45,161 nt of DNA, taken from positions 1 through 45,161 of the forward strand of contig JAQTVQ010000001.1 of assembly GCA_028706715.1 (NCBI GenBank), given 5' to 3'. The position numbers were made by a program, and so were the translations under genes. A model generated the notes under the pieces. That model had not been told where the DNA came from, made no database searches, and was given only the letters and a program-made list of their open reading frames with translations. This stretch comes from Minisyncoccota bacterium. Lineage in GTDB: Bacteria; Patescibacteriota; Minisyncoccia; Minisyncoccales; JAQTVQ01. Of this stretch, positions 18,672 to 26,517 are shown piece by piece. The stretch's first letter is position 1. Each line of letters starts with the position of its first letter.

Positions 18672-18966
18672 TTTTGCTTAAAATTTCTTGATAAAAATCT
18701 TTGGCCCTTTGCAGCTCTTTTTTCCCTTTATCGGTTATTTTGTAAATTCTGCGCCTTTGGCCCGACTTGCTTTCTACAAAGCCGTCCGATTCAAGGCGGT
18801 AAAGCACGCGGTAAGGAGTAATCTTTCCCGGCTTAAAACCGTATCTTTCTTCAACCATCGCGGGCAATTCCCAGCCATAAGTTTCTTTTTCGCACAGCAA
18901 TGACAAAATATAAATCCAAAGATTGTCTTTTGTGTTTGTTTTTTGCAAATGGTCAAAGGGAAGCAT
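18646..18966 (-). CDS. PadR family transcriptional regulator
   Basis: WIYILSLLCEKETYGWELPAMVEERYGFKPGKITPYRVLYRLESDGFVES...RRRIYKITDKGKKEL. Confidence 0.85.
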   Translation of the reverse strand: MLPFDHLQKTNTKDNLWIYILSLLCEKETYGWELPAMVEERYGFKPGKITPYRVLYRLESDGFVESKSGQRRRIYKITDKGKKELQRAKDFYQEILSKIESGKNNG

Positions 18967-18974
18967 CTTGACAT

Positions 18975-18998
18975 GTTATTTTACCGCGGTAAAATAAC
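18975..18998. promoter_or_regulatory. 24-bp perfect palindrome gttattttaccgcggtaaaataac, candidate PadR operator
   Basis: Between divergent padR and inositol-phosphate synthase; overlaps TTGACA (18968-18973)-16-TAAAAT (18990-18995). Confidence 0.8.
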
Positions 18999-19054
18999 TT
19001 TATAATAATTAATAAAGATAATTTCTAATAACAGGATAAAAGAAACCCGTTAAT

Positions 19055-20209
19055 ATGTCAAAACAAAAAGAAAAAACAAAAAATCAATTCTCGGATGCCG
19101 AAAAAAAGGATAAAAACATAAAAGTTGCCGTTGCCGGAGCAGGGAATTGCTTCTCAAGCCTCTTGCAGGGAATATATTATTACGAAAAAGTTAAAAACGA
19201 CGACGAGCTCGTTCCCGGGCTGATGCACAACGTCGTAGGGGACTACAAAATTTCGGATATAAAAATTGTCGCCGCTTTTGACGTTGATAAAAGAAAAGTC
19301 GGCAAAGATATCTCTCAAGCTATTTTTGAAGAGCCTAACTGCACGAAAACTTTTTTTCGCAATCTGCCCAAGACAGGAGTTAAAGTAAAAATGGGAAATG
19401 TATTGGACGGAATTGCCAGCCATATGAAAGAATATCCCGAAGATAAAACCTTTTCCGTTTCTTCCGAAAAATCTGCCAATATTGTTGAAGAGCTTAAAAA
19501 ATCCAAAGCTGAAATTTTAATCAGCTATATGCCGGTGGGATCCCAAAAAGCCACCGAGTTCTACGCTAACGCCGCTTTGCAAGCCGGATGCGCGTTCATC
19601 AACTGTATACCGGTCTTTATCGTTTCCAACAAGGAATGGGCTGAAAAATTCAAAGAAAGGGGATTGCCATGCATAGGCGACGACATCAAATCGCAGATAG
19701 GAGCGACCATCGTTCACCGCACTTTAAGCCACCTTTTCAGCCAAAGAGGAGTTACCATTGACCGTTCCTATCAGCTTAATTTTGGAGGAAATACGGATTT
19801 CTTGAATATGCTTTCCCGCGAAAGACTGAAATCAAAAAAAATATCCAAAACGGAAAGCGTGGAGTCCCAATTAAACAAAAGGTTGAGCTATGATAATCTC
19901 CATATCGGACCAAGCGACTGGATACCGTTTTTGAAAGATAACAAAATCTGCTTTATAAGGATGGAAGGAAGAAAATTCGGCAATGTGCCGGTTGAACTGG
20001 AATTAAGACTGTCGGTGGAAGACTCTCCCAACTCCGCCGGATGCGTCATAGACGCTATCAGAATGGCCAAACTTGCTTTGGATCGCAAAATAGGAGGCGC
20101 TTTGCTTTCTCCGTCTTCTTATTTTATGAAGCATCCGCCCCAGCAGTTTACCGATGAAAAGTCGCGCGAAATGGTAGAGGAATTTATACTTGGGAAAAGG
20201 GAAATCTAA
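19055..20209 (+). CDS. Inositol-3-phosphate synthase
   Basis: VAVAGAGNCFSSLLQGIYYYEKV, GDDIKSQIGATIVHRTLSHLF, LNFGGNTDFLNM, SDWIPFLKDNKICF, EDSPNSAGCVIDAIRMAKLALD. Confidence 0.9.
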   Translation: MSKQKEKTKNQFSDAEKKDKNIKVAVAGAGNCFSSLLQGIYYYEKVKNDDELVPGLMHNVVGDYKISDIKIVAAFDVDKRKVGKDISQAIFEEPNCTKTFFRNLPKTGVKVKMGNVLDGIASHMKEYPEDKTFSVSSEKSANIVEELKKSKAEILISYMPVGSQKATEFYANAALQAGCAFINCIPVFIVSNKEWAEKFKERGLPCIGDDIKSQIGATIVHRTLSHLFSQRGVTIDRSYQLNFGGNTDFLNMLSRERLKSKKISKTESVESQLNKRLSYDNLHIGPSDWIPFLKDNKICFIRMEGRKFGNVPVELELRLSVEDSPNSAGCVIDAIRMAKLALDRKIGGALLSPSSYFMKHPPQQFTDEKSREMVEEFILGKREI

Positions 20210-20278
20210 AAAATATTATTTAAATATATTGAGATATAAATATTTAAATTTATTGCTCAAAATAAAAAATCAAAATGA

Positions 20279-20316
20279 CAATGTAAAAATTAAAAATTTT
20301 ATAATTTTACATTGTT
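20279..20316. repeat. AT-rich intergenic inverted repeat acaatgtaaaa...ttttacattgt
   Basis: Direct reading; similar attttacattt motifs at about 17804-17960. Confidence 0.6.
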
Positions 20317-20408
20317 ATTTTACATTTTAAATTTCCCCTTGATATAATTTCCGCTATAATAATATCTCAACTATTATTATTAAGTCTTAAATAATGTAAT
20401 ATATTATT

Positions 20409-20732
20409 ATGAAATTAATTTATAGAGCTCCCATAGAGAGGTTTAAAAAAAGCCTGACAGAGGACAATCTTTGGCTTTATATTCTGTCGCTGGCGTTAAA
20501 AGAAGAAATCTGCGAGCAAGACGTTCCTCGCCTTATTTTTGAGAAATTCGGCTTTCTGCCGGGGAAATTCACAACCGGCCGAGTAATTGGAATCTTAAAG
20601 GAAAAGGGATATGCCAAGGCCGACAAGAGACAGGGGAAAAAATCTTATATTACTCTTGAAAAAGGCAAAGAGGAACTGCAAAAAATGAGAAATCTTATCA
20701 AAGAAACAACCGAAGCTTTGGAAAAAATTTAA
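20409..20732 (+). CDS. PadR-like winged-helix regulator, paralogue of 18646..18966
   Basis: Shares the DNLWLYILSL...FGFLPGKFTTGRVIGILKEKGYA...KGKEELQ pattern. Confidence 0.7.
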   Translation: MKLIYRAPIERFKKSLTEDNLWLYILSLALKEEICEQDVPRLIFEKFGFLPGKFTTGRVIGILKEKGYAKADKRQGKKSYITLEKGKEELQKMRNLIKETTEALEKI

Positions 20733-20733
20733 T

Positions 20734-21321
20734 ATGCTTGATCTCCACCGCAACTCCTTTAAATGGCTTGAAAAAGCCGCGGCCGATTGCTTTTCTCCCT
20801 TGCCGATTACTCCCAATCAATACAGTTTTGCTTCCATAGTTTTAGCTTTGGCCTGTTTTTATTTCTTGGCAAAGCAAAGCCTTTTTTTCGCTCTCTGTTT
20901 TTTTATTTTGGCCGTTTTTTTGGATTTAATAGACGGAGCCGTGGCCCGGCGTAAAAATTTAGCGACAAAAAAAGGAGCTTATTTGGATACAATTTTTGAC
21001 CGCTATGTGGAAGCGATTATTCTTTTTGGATTTTTGTTCTTGCCTCTGCCTGAAATATTTTTTCCGAGTTATATTTGGATATTCTTAATCCTTTTCGGCT
21101 CAATGATGACAACATATTCAAAATCAGCGGCAAAAGAAAAAGAACTGGTTAAAAAAGAACTGAAAGGCGGACTTATGTCCAGAGCGGAAAGAAATATTTT
21201 TTATTTTTTCGCAATAGGCTTCGGACTGTTCTGTTTTGAAGCAACGGCTTGGATATTGGCCGCTGCGGCAATCCTTACAAACTTTACCGCCGTCCAAAGA
21301 ATTCGCTCCGCCGCAAAATAG
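20734..21321 (+). CDS. CDP-alcohol phosphatidyltransferase family protein
   Basis: Full CDP-OH-PT motif D-LI-DG-AV-AR-RKNLATKK-G-AYL-D-TIF-D. Confidence 0.9.
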   Translation: MLDLHRNSFKWLEKAAADCFSPLPITPNQYSFASIVLALACFYFLAKQSLFFALCFFILAVFLDLIDGAVARRKNLATKKGAYLDTIFDRYVEAIILFGFLFLPLPEIFFPSYIWIFLILFGSMMTTYSKSAAKEKELVKKELKGGLMSRAERNIFYFFAIGFGLFCFEATAWILAAAAILTNFTAVQRIRSAAK

Positions 21322-21384
21322 CCCCTAAGAGCCTGTCCAAAAAGGCAAAAAGGGCAGGAAAGAATGGAAAGGGTCAGACCCTTT

Positions 21385-22050
21385 CTAGGGATTTTTTCTT
21401 TTATCGGCAAAAAGCCGCCTTAAGGTTTTAGCCGCAACCGGAGCTATAAGATAAAAAATGGAAGATTTCTTGCCGGTTGCGCGCGTTTTCTTTTCTATAA
21501 TGGCTCTTTTAAACTCTTCCAAAGTTTTGGCATCGGCTTCGGTATAGGCATTTCCGGACATTTGCATCAAATGGGCGTCGCTGCCTCCAAAAAAAGCAAG
21601 ATTATTTTCTTCCGCAACTTTGCGGGCTTTTTTATCGGCCAAAACATTGGGCAAACGGCCGTTAAAAACTTCTATTCCGTCAAAAATCTCGGCATATTTT
21701 TTCAAATCGCCGCGAAATTGTTCCGGAAAATGAAACGGATGAGCCGCAACAGCAATGCCCCCTTGGCCTTTTATCTCTTTAGCCGCTTCCAAAAGATTTC
21801 GGCTTTTAACCTCTTTTGACAGAAATAGTCCCAAGACATCTCCTTTATCCGTTTTTATCTCCTGTCCCAAAATAAGCAAGGCGTTATGCTTTTTGGCCGC
21901 TTCAATCGCTTCAGGCCATCCTTTGGCCGTATCGTGATCGGTTAAAGCAATACCGTCCATACCTTTTTTTAAAGCTGAAACTATGAGCTGCTCGGGAGAA
22001 TGCAAGCCGTCATAGGACCAATAGCTGTGATTATGGCAGTCTATTTTCAT
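21385..22050 (-). CDS. PHP domain metal-dependent phosphoesterase
   Basis: MKIDCHNHSYWSYDGLHSPEQL, ALTDHDTAKGWPEA, AVAAHPFHFPEQF, GGSDAHLMQMSG. Confidence 0.88.
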   Translation of the reverse strand: MKIDCHNHSYWSYDGLHSPEQLIVSALKKGMDGIALTDHDTAKGWPEAIEAAKKHNALLILGQEIKTDKGDVLGLFLSKEVKSRNLLEAAKEIKGQGGIAVAAHPFHFPEQFRGDLKKYAEIFDGIEVFNGRLPNVLADKKARKVAEENNLAFFGGSDAHLMQMSGNAYTEADAKTLEEFKRAIIEKKTRATGKKSSIFYLIAPVAAKTLRRLFADKRKNP

Positions 22051-22565
22051 TGATATTTTTCAACTGTAAATTTATATAATTCTATCTTTTCTCGGGCTAA
22101 ATCTATTTCCGCTTTATCCGCGGCTATGGCTATCTGCGATTCAATCGTCTCAACCCCCTCTAAATCAGGAAGCAAAAGCCCGCTTTTTTCTCCTTTAAAG
22201 CTTTTGACAATGACTCCGTATTTTTTCGGATTAAGCTCTTCAATAAAACGAACTGGCTCCGGCTTGTTTAAAACATAAACCGTAAAATCCAAATCAGAAA
22301 GCTCTTCCTTCTTAACGGGCCCGAAACGAAAATCTTTGGACGCCGCGGCAACGGCATTGTAAATCGTTTCTTCGGCAATATTATCATAACAGGGAAGATA
22401 GGTGCCGATACAAGCCCGTAATCGGCCTTTTTTTTCAATGGTAACAAAAACGCCGGCTTTTTTGTTGGTAAATTCTTTTCCAATATTAAGAGGCGCGGCA
22501 ATCTCCGCACCGCTAATTACATAATTTTCAACAGCCGATTTGGCTATTTCAACCAGCGGGTGCAT
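22047..22565 (-). CDS. AmmeMemoRadiSam system protein A (AMMECR1)
   Basis: GVFVTIEKKGRLRACIGTYLPCYDNIAEETIYNAVAAASKDFRF. Confidence 0.88.
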   Translation of the reverse strand: MHPLVEIAKSAVENYVISGAEIAAPLNIGKEFTNKKAGVFVTIEKKGRLRACIGTYLPCYDNIAEETIYNAVAAASKDFRFGPVKKEELSDLDFTVYVLNKPEPVRFIEELNPKKYGVIVKSFKGEKSGLLLPDLEGVETIESQIAIAADKAEIDLAREKIELYKFTVEKYQ

Positions 22566-22583
22566 TCTTGAATTTTCTCATTT

Positions 22584-23999
22584 TTAAATACCATAGTAAA
22601 GCATAAATTCGGCGGAACTGGGACAAGTGCGGACAAAATCATATTCAGCCGTTCTCTTATAGTCAATCCAAGAAGCGATCAGCTCTTCGGAAAAAACTCC
22701 GTCTTTAGTCAAAAAATCTTTATCTTTCTTTAGGGCAAGGAGGCTTTTATCAAGAGAGTCGGGAACTTGCGGCATAGTGTTGGAACAAGCCTCTTTATAA
22801 ATGTTCCCGCTAGCCGGATCTCCCGGATTAATTTTATTCGCAATACCGTCTATCCCGGCCAATAGCATAGCGGCAAAAGCCAAATAAGGATTAGCCGAAG
22901 GATCAGGCGGACGAAATTCTATTCTTTTTTGAGCAGGGCTTTTTGAATAATCCGGTATCCTAATGGCGGCTGAACGATTGCGGTTTGAATAAACCAAATT
23001 AACGGGAGCCTCAAATCCGGGAACAAGCCTTTTATAAGAATTGACCGTCGGCGCGGCAAAAGCCAAGACCGCAGGAGCGTGCTTCAACAATCCTCCGATA
23101 AAATGCAGAGCCGCCTCGCTTAAATTGGCATAGCCGGAATCGCTGTAAAAAATAGGGGAATTTTCTTTCCATAGAGAAATATGCACATGCATACCGGATC
23201 CGTTATCTCCAAAAATCGGCTTGGGCATAAAAGTCGCGGTTTTTCCGTTGCGGAAAGCCGTATTTTTTACCGCGTATTTAAAAGCCATCAGATTATCAGC
23301 CGTATTTTTCAATGTTCCGTATTTAATATCAATTTCCGCCTGTCCGCCGGCAGAAACTTCATGGTGCTCTTTTTCTGTTTCAATGCCCATTTTCTCCATT
23401 TCAATCATCATTTCGCGCCTAAGATCTGCCAATTGATCCGCCGGAGGAACAGGGAAGTATCCTTCCTTATTTTTTATCTTATACCCGTGTCCATTGCCCG
23501 GAGCGTTTTTGTCTTCTTTTGAATCCCAATTGGCTTCGGCTGATTTTATCTCGTGAAAAGAAAAGTTTTGGCCGATTCCAAAATTGGCTTTATCAAAAAT
23601 AAAAAATTCCGCTTCGGGGCCGAAATAAGCTTTATCGGCAATTCCGGTTCTTGCTAAAAAATATTCCGCTTTTTTCGCTACAAAACGAGGATCTTTTTCA
23701 AACGGCTGTCCGGATGGTTCGTAAATGCCGCAGACAAAGCTTGCTAAGGGAAATTTTGAAAAGGGATCTTTTGTAAAAGTTTTTTCATCCGGGATCAAAA
23801 TCATATCGCTGTCTTGTATTTCTTTAAATCCGCGGATGCTTGAACCGTCAAAGCCGATGCCTTCGGTAAAAATTTCCTTGTTGAATTTTTTCAAGGGAAC
23901 CGTAAAATGCTGCCAAGAGCCGGGCAAATCACAGAACTTCAAGTCAATAAAATTAATTCCGCTTTTTTCGCATTCTTCCATCATTTCTTCGTAAGACAT
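22584..23999 (-). CDS. glnA: Glutamine synthetase, type I
   Basis: EGIGFDGSSIRGF, GPEAEFFIFD, EKEHHEVSAGGQAEIDIKYGTL, FMPKPIFGDNGSGMHVHISLW, NRNRSAAIRIP, RIEFRPPDPSANPYLAFAAML. Confidence 0.96.
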   Translation of the reverse strand: MSYEEMMEECEKSGINFIDLKFCDLPGSWQHFTVPLKKFNKEIFTEGIGFDGSSIRGFKEIQDSDMILIPDEKTFTKDPFSKFPLASFVCGIYEPSGQPFEKDPRFVAKKAEYFLARTGIADKAYFGPEAEFFIFDKANFGIGQNFSFHEIKSAEANWDSKEDKNAPGNGHGYKIKNKEGYFPVPPADQLADLRREMMIEMEKMGIETEKEHHEVSAGGQAEIDIKYGTLKNTADNLMAFKYAVKNTAFRNGKTATFMPKPIFGDNGSGMHVHISLWKENSPIFYSDSGYANLSEAALHFIGGLLKHAPAVLAFAAPTVNSYKRLVPGFEAPVNLVYSNRNRSAAIRIPDYSKSPAQKRIEFRPPDPSANPYLAFAAMLLAGIDGIANKINPGDPASGNIYKEACSNTMPQVPDSLDKSLLALKKDKDFLTKDGVFSEELIASWIDYKRTAEYDFVRTCPSSAEFMLYYGI

Positions 24000-24033
24000 A
24001 AAAAATAAATAAAATTAAATTGGTTATAAAAAC

Positions 24034-24062
24034 AAAAAACTCCTAAGCCATACGGCTAGGAG
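24034..24062 (-). terminator. Intrinsic terminator in the glnA leader
   Basis: Minus strand ctcctagcc-gtat-ggc(t)taggag-tttttt, between predicted promoter and glnA start. Confidence 0.8.
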
Positions 24063-24099
24063 ACATCATTGTCCGATTGCGGCGCATCGTTGAGCCGCA
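24061..24099 (-). promoter_or_regulatory. Candidate ANTAR-target RNA: two hairpins with AnnGnn hexaloops
   Basis: P1: tgcggc-t-c[aacgat]g-c-gccgca (24099-24078). P2: ggac[aatgat]gtct (24074-24061). Both hexaloops have A1 and G4. P2 overlaps the terminator 5' arm (24062-24061). Confidence 0.72.
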
Positions 24100-24110
24100 T
24101 TAATGTTTTT

Positions 24111-24139
24111 ATTATAAAGGTTTGATTTTTTTTGGTCAA
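24111..24139 (-). promoter_or_regulatory. Predicted sigma70 promoter of glnA leader
   Basis: Minus strand TTGACC (24139-24134), 17-nt spacer, TATAAT (24116-24111). Confidence 0.75.
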
Positions 24140-24215
24140 GACAGGAAAAAGTTTAAAAATTTCTGTCTGTCGGCAGGCAATTATTAAAAAATTATTTGAA
24201 AACTGGAAAAGGAAA

Positions 24216-24938
24216 CTATCTTTTCGCTTTAATATCGCTGGAAATAATTATGGCGTTCGCCACCTCCTTTAGCGACAGTCTTTTATCCATGCTTTTTTTA
24301 TGCAAAAGCCTGTAGGCTTCTTCTTCGGAGATGTTGAGATCTTTCATCAAAATGCCCTTGGCTCTTTCAATAAGCTTTCTTATCTCCAGGGCCTCTTTCA
24401 AAGCTTCTTTTTCCGAAAAAAGAAGGGCATTATCAATGGCGCCGCCCGTAGCTTTGGCAACCAGCTCAAAAAGGACAATTTCCGTTTTTGAATATTTTTT
24501 AGGCTTGGAGTGCTGGACGTTTATCACTCCCAAAATTTTATCGCGGTAAATAATCGGGACCGAAAGAATCGCTTCAAATTTGTCTTCGGGCAGGCTGTTA
24601 AAAAATTTAAACCGCTTGTCTTTGTAAGCTTCTTTGGCAACGGCAATAGTCTTTTGCTTTTGGGCCGCCCATCCCGCAATGCCTTCTCCTATCTTCATTT
24701 TGATATTTCCTATTTCCAAAGGCTTGGGATTTAAAGAAGCCCGCAAAACCAAATTTCCGCCGTCAATCAAGTATAAAAAACATGAGTCGGCCTTGGTTAC
24801 GGAGCTGACAATTTGGACAATGCGGCTTAGGACCTCCTTAAGGTCAAGATTATAGCTGACAGTCTGTATGATTTCGTATAAAAGCTTAAGCTCTTTTTTT
24901 TCCGATTTTGCTTTTTCCATTTTTTTTATTATTTTCAA
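24216..24938 (-). CDS. GAF domain plus ANTAR (RNA-binding antiterminator) domain protein
   Basis: GAF: LKEVLSRIVQIVSSVTKADSCFLYLID...GEGIAGWAAQKQKTIAV...ILSVPIIYRDKILGVINV. ANTAR: RKLIERAKGILMKDLNISEEEAYRLLHKKSMDKRLSLKEVANAIIIS. Confidence 0.87.
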   Translation of the reverse strand: MKIIKKMEKAKSEKKELKLLYEIIQTVSYNLDLKEVLSRIVQIVSSVTKADSCFLYLIDGGNLVLRASLNPKPLEIGNIKMKIGEGIAGWAAQKQKTIAVAKEAYKDKRFKFFNSLPEDKFEAILSVPIIYRDKILGVINVQHSKPKKYSKTEIVLFELVAKATGGAIDNALLFSEKEALKEALEIRKLIERAKGILMKDLNISEEEAYRLLHKKSMDKRLSLKEVANAIIISSDIKAKR

Positions 24939-25551
24939 AATTAAAATTTGCCGTTAAATATCCCACCCCGAAAGGACCTTCATAAGACAAGATTTCCGGC
25001 CGGTAATCTATTTTGGCGGCGTCCAATATTCCCAGCAAAAAAGCAAAAGACCGCAAGCCGCATTCTCCGGCATTCGGATAAATTTCATCCAGCACCAATA
25101 TTTTTTCCGTTTCTTTCTTTGCTAGAAAATCTTGGAAATCTTTATCAAAATTGGGGCCTTCGGGATTAAATCCGTAAGGGCCGTCTTCTTTTAAGCAATG
25201 GGACATATCCCCGGAAGCGATTAAAGCCGCTTTCTTGAATTCCGATCCCAGCTGGGCTTCGGCAAAAATACGCCTGCCTTCTTCAAAATAAAACTTTGGG
25301 CTCTCCAATCCGGTAAGATAAGTTTTTATGTTTCCTTGAAAATTTTTAGCCAAAAAATGAAGGGGGACATTGAAGCCCCAATCGGCGTGAGGAGAAGAAA
25401 TGATAATAAAATCAGGATTAACGCTTTCAAGCTTTGAGCCAAGAATCTCCAAAGCATTAACCGTGCTTTCCAGCATTGCGCGATCCTCTTCGGACCCGAC
25501 CGAAGGCAGTAAAATTGGAGGATGCGGTGATATGCAGGCAAAACTTATCAT
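24886..25551 (-). CDS. AmmeMemoRadiSam system protein B (Memo-like/extradiol dioxygenase-like)
   Basis: CISPHPPILLPSVGSEED, IIISSPHADWGFNVPLHFL, ASGDMSHCLKEDGPYGFNPEGPNFD. Confidence 0.75.
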   Translation of the reverse strand: MISFACISPHPPILLPSVGSEEDRAMLESTVNALEILGSKLESVNPDFIIISSPHADWGFNVPLHFLAKNFQGNIKTYLTGLESPKFYFEEGRRIFAEAQLGSEFKKAALIASGDMSHCLKEDGPYGFNPEGPNFDKDFQDFLAKKETEKILVLDEIYPNAGECGLRSFAFLLGILDAAKIDYRPEILSYEGPFGVGYLTANFNFENNKKNGKSKIGKKRA

Positions 25552-25662
25552 AAATTAATAATAATTGAAAAGCCAAACAAAGACAATAAAAGCAGCTTTT
25601 CTTAAAAAATTCTTTTTCTCTTGACTTTTTAATACAATTTATATAGAACAAAAAAACAAATT

Positions 25663-25749
25663 ATGTTTATAAATAATATCCAAAATCCATTCATCCTTAT
25701 GTTCGGATGGGCCGCAATAAAACCGACGGCTGGATTTGGATTAAGCTAA
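25663..25749 (+). CDS. Putative 28-aa leader peptide MFINNIQNPFILMFGWAAIKPTAGFGLS
   Basis: Short ORF between a TTGACT/TATAGA-like promoter (15-nt spacer, weak) and a terminator whose 5' arm can also pair with gctggatttgg in the ORF. Confidence 0.35.
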   Translation: MFINNIQNPFILMFGWAAIKPTAGFGLS

Positions 25750-25776
25750 AACATAATTTAAGCGAAAAATAATTCC

Positions 25777-25802
25777 AAATCCGGCAAAAAAGCCGGATTT
25801 TT
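25777..25802 (+). terminator. Intrinsic terminator-like hairpin
   Basis: aaatccggc-aaaaaa-gccggattt-tt. Confidence 0.65.
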
Positions 25803-25898
25803 GCAAAAATAAAACGCGGAGAATTGTTTTCCATAAAAACCAACTTTCCGCGCTTTATAATCGCGGATGCTCTTTTTAGATAAAAAAGGAGGCGGTCT

Positions 25899-26018
25899 AT
25901 GTTTGTGAAAAAATTGAAACGCAGGACAAAATATTTTGACCTGCCGATCAAGAGATCCAAGTGGACAAAGCTGGATTTGTTTAGCCTTTTCCGGCTCAAC
26001 GAAAAAAGCAGGAGGTGA
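25899..26018 (+). CDS. Small basic hypothetical protein (39 aa)
   Basis: MFVKKLKRRTKYFDLPIKRSKWTKLDLFSLFRLNEKSRR; preceded by aaaggagg Shine-Dalgarno; its stop lies within the SD of the next ORF. Confidence 0.45.
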   Translation: MFVKKLKRRTKYFDLPIKRSKWTKLDLFSLFRLNEKSRR

Positions 26019-26023
26019 AAAAA

Positions 26024-26383
26024 ATGGTTGGAAATGCAGAAGGAAGCAGAAGAAGGCTCTGCGCGTTTCAGAACGAAATCATTCCGAATCCGAAGCCGGG
26101 ATCCGTAGAGATCAGAGATGAAGAAGGAAACATAGTGACTTCTGGCATGTTCTACGAAAGGATATATTCCTATCTAATCGTATACGCCCCGTTCGGATTT
26201 GTGCCGGTAAAAGATCCTGAAACCGAAGAAATGCGGCTCCGAATCAGCCTTTTCAGGGACGATATACAAGAGACCTTGATTGCTGATTTGGATTTCCCGA
26301 CAATAATGGCCCTTAAAGCCTGCATTGATAAATTCTTCACAACCCCTTCGGGATCTCAAACGGAAGTGGCCGGATATATATAA
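26024..26383 (+). CDS. Hypothetical protein
   Basis: ATG at 26024 preceded by aggaggtg SD; followed by terminator. Confidence 0.6.
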   Translation: MVGNAEGSRRRLCAFQNEIIPNPKPGSVEIRDEEGNIVTSGMFYERIYSYLIVYAPFGFVPVKDPETEEMRLRISLFRDDIQETLIADLDFPTIMALKACIDKFFTTPSGSQTEVAGYI

Positions 26384-26423
26384 TATCGGGTTTTCCTTTT
26401 ATCCCGATAAAGCTCTTTATACC

Positions 26424-26464
26424 CCTATCTCGCGGCATTCCAAGGTCTGCGAGATAGGTTTTTA
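26424..26464 (+). terminator. Intrinsic terminator
   Basis: cctatctcgc...gcgagatagg followed by tttttta. Confidence 0.85.
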
Positions 26465-26517
26465 TTTGTTGAAAAGAAAAAATATAGTAAAATAAGCTAG
26501 ATAAAATAAAAATATTT

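Noticed and set aside
24056-24100. 14-aa ORF MRLNDAPQSDNDVS in the glnA leader as an amino-acid attenuator peptide
   Set aside because: Only one Gln codon and no codon run; the same bases are better explained by two AnnGnn hairpins next to an ANTAR gene. Not fully excluded.
24001-24140. Known glutamine (glnA) riboswitch upstream of glnA
   Set aside because: I do not see the conserved sequence blocks I associate with that class.
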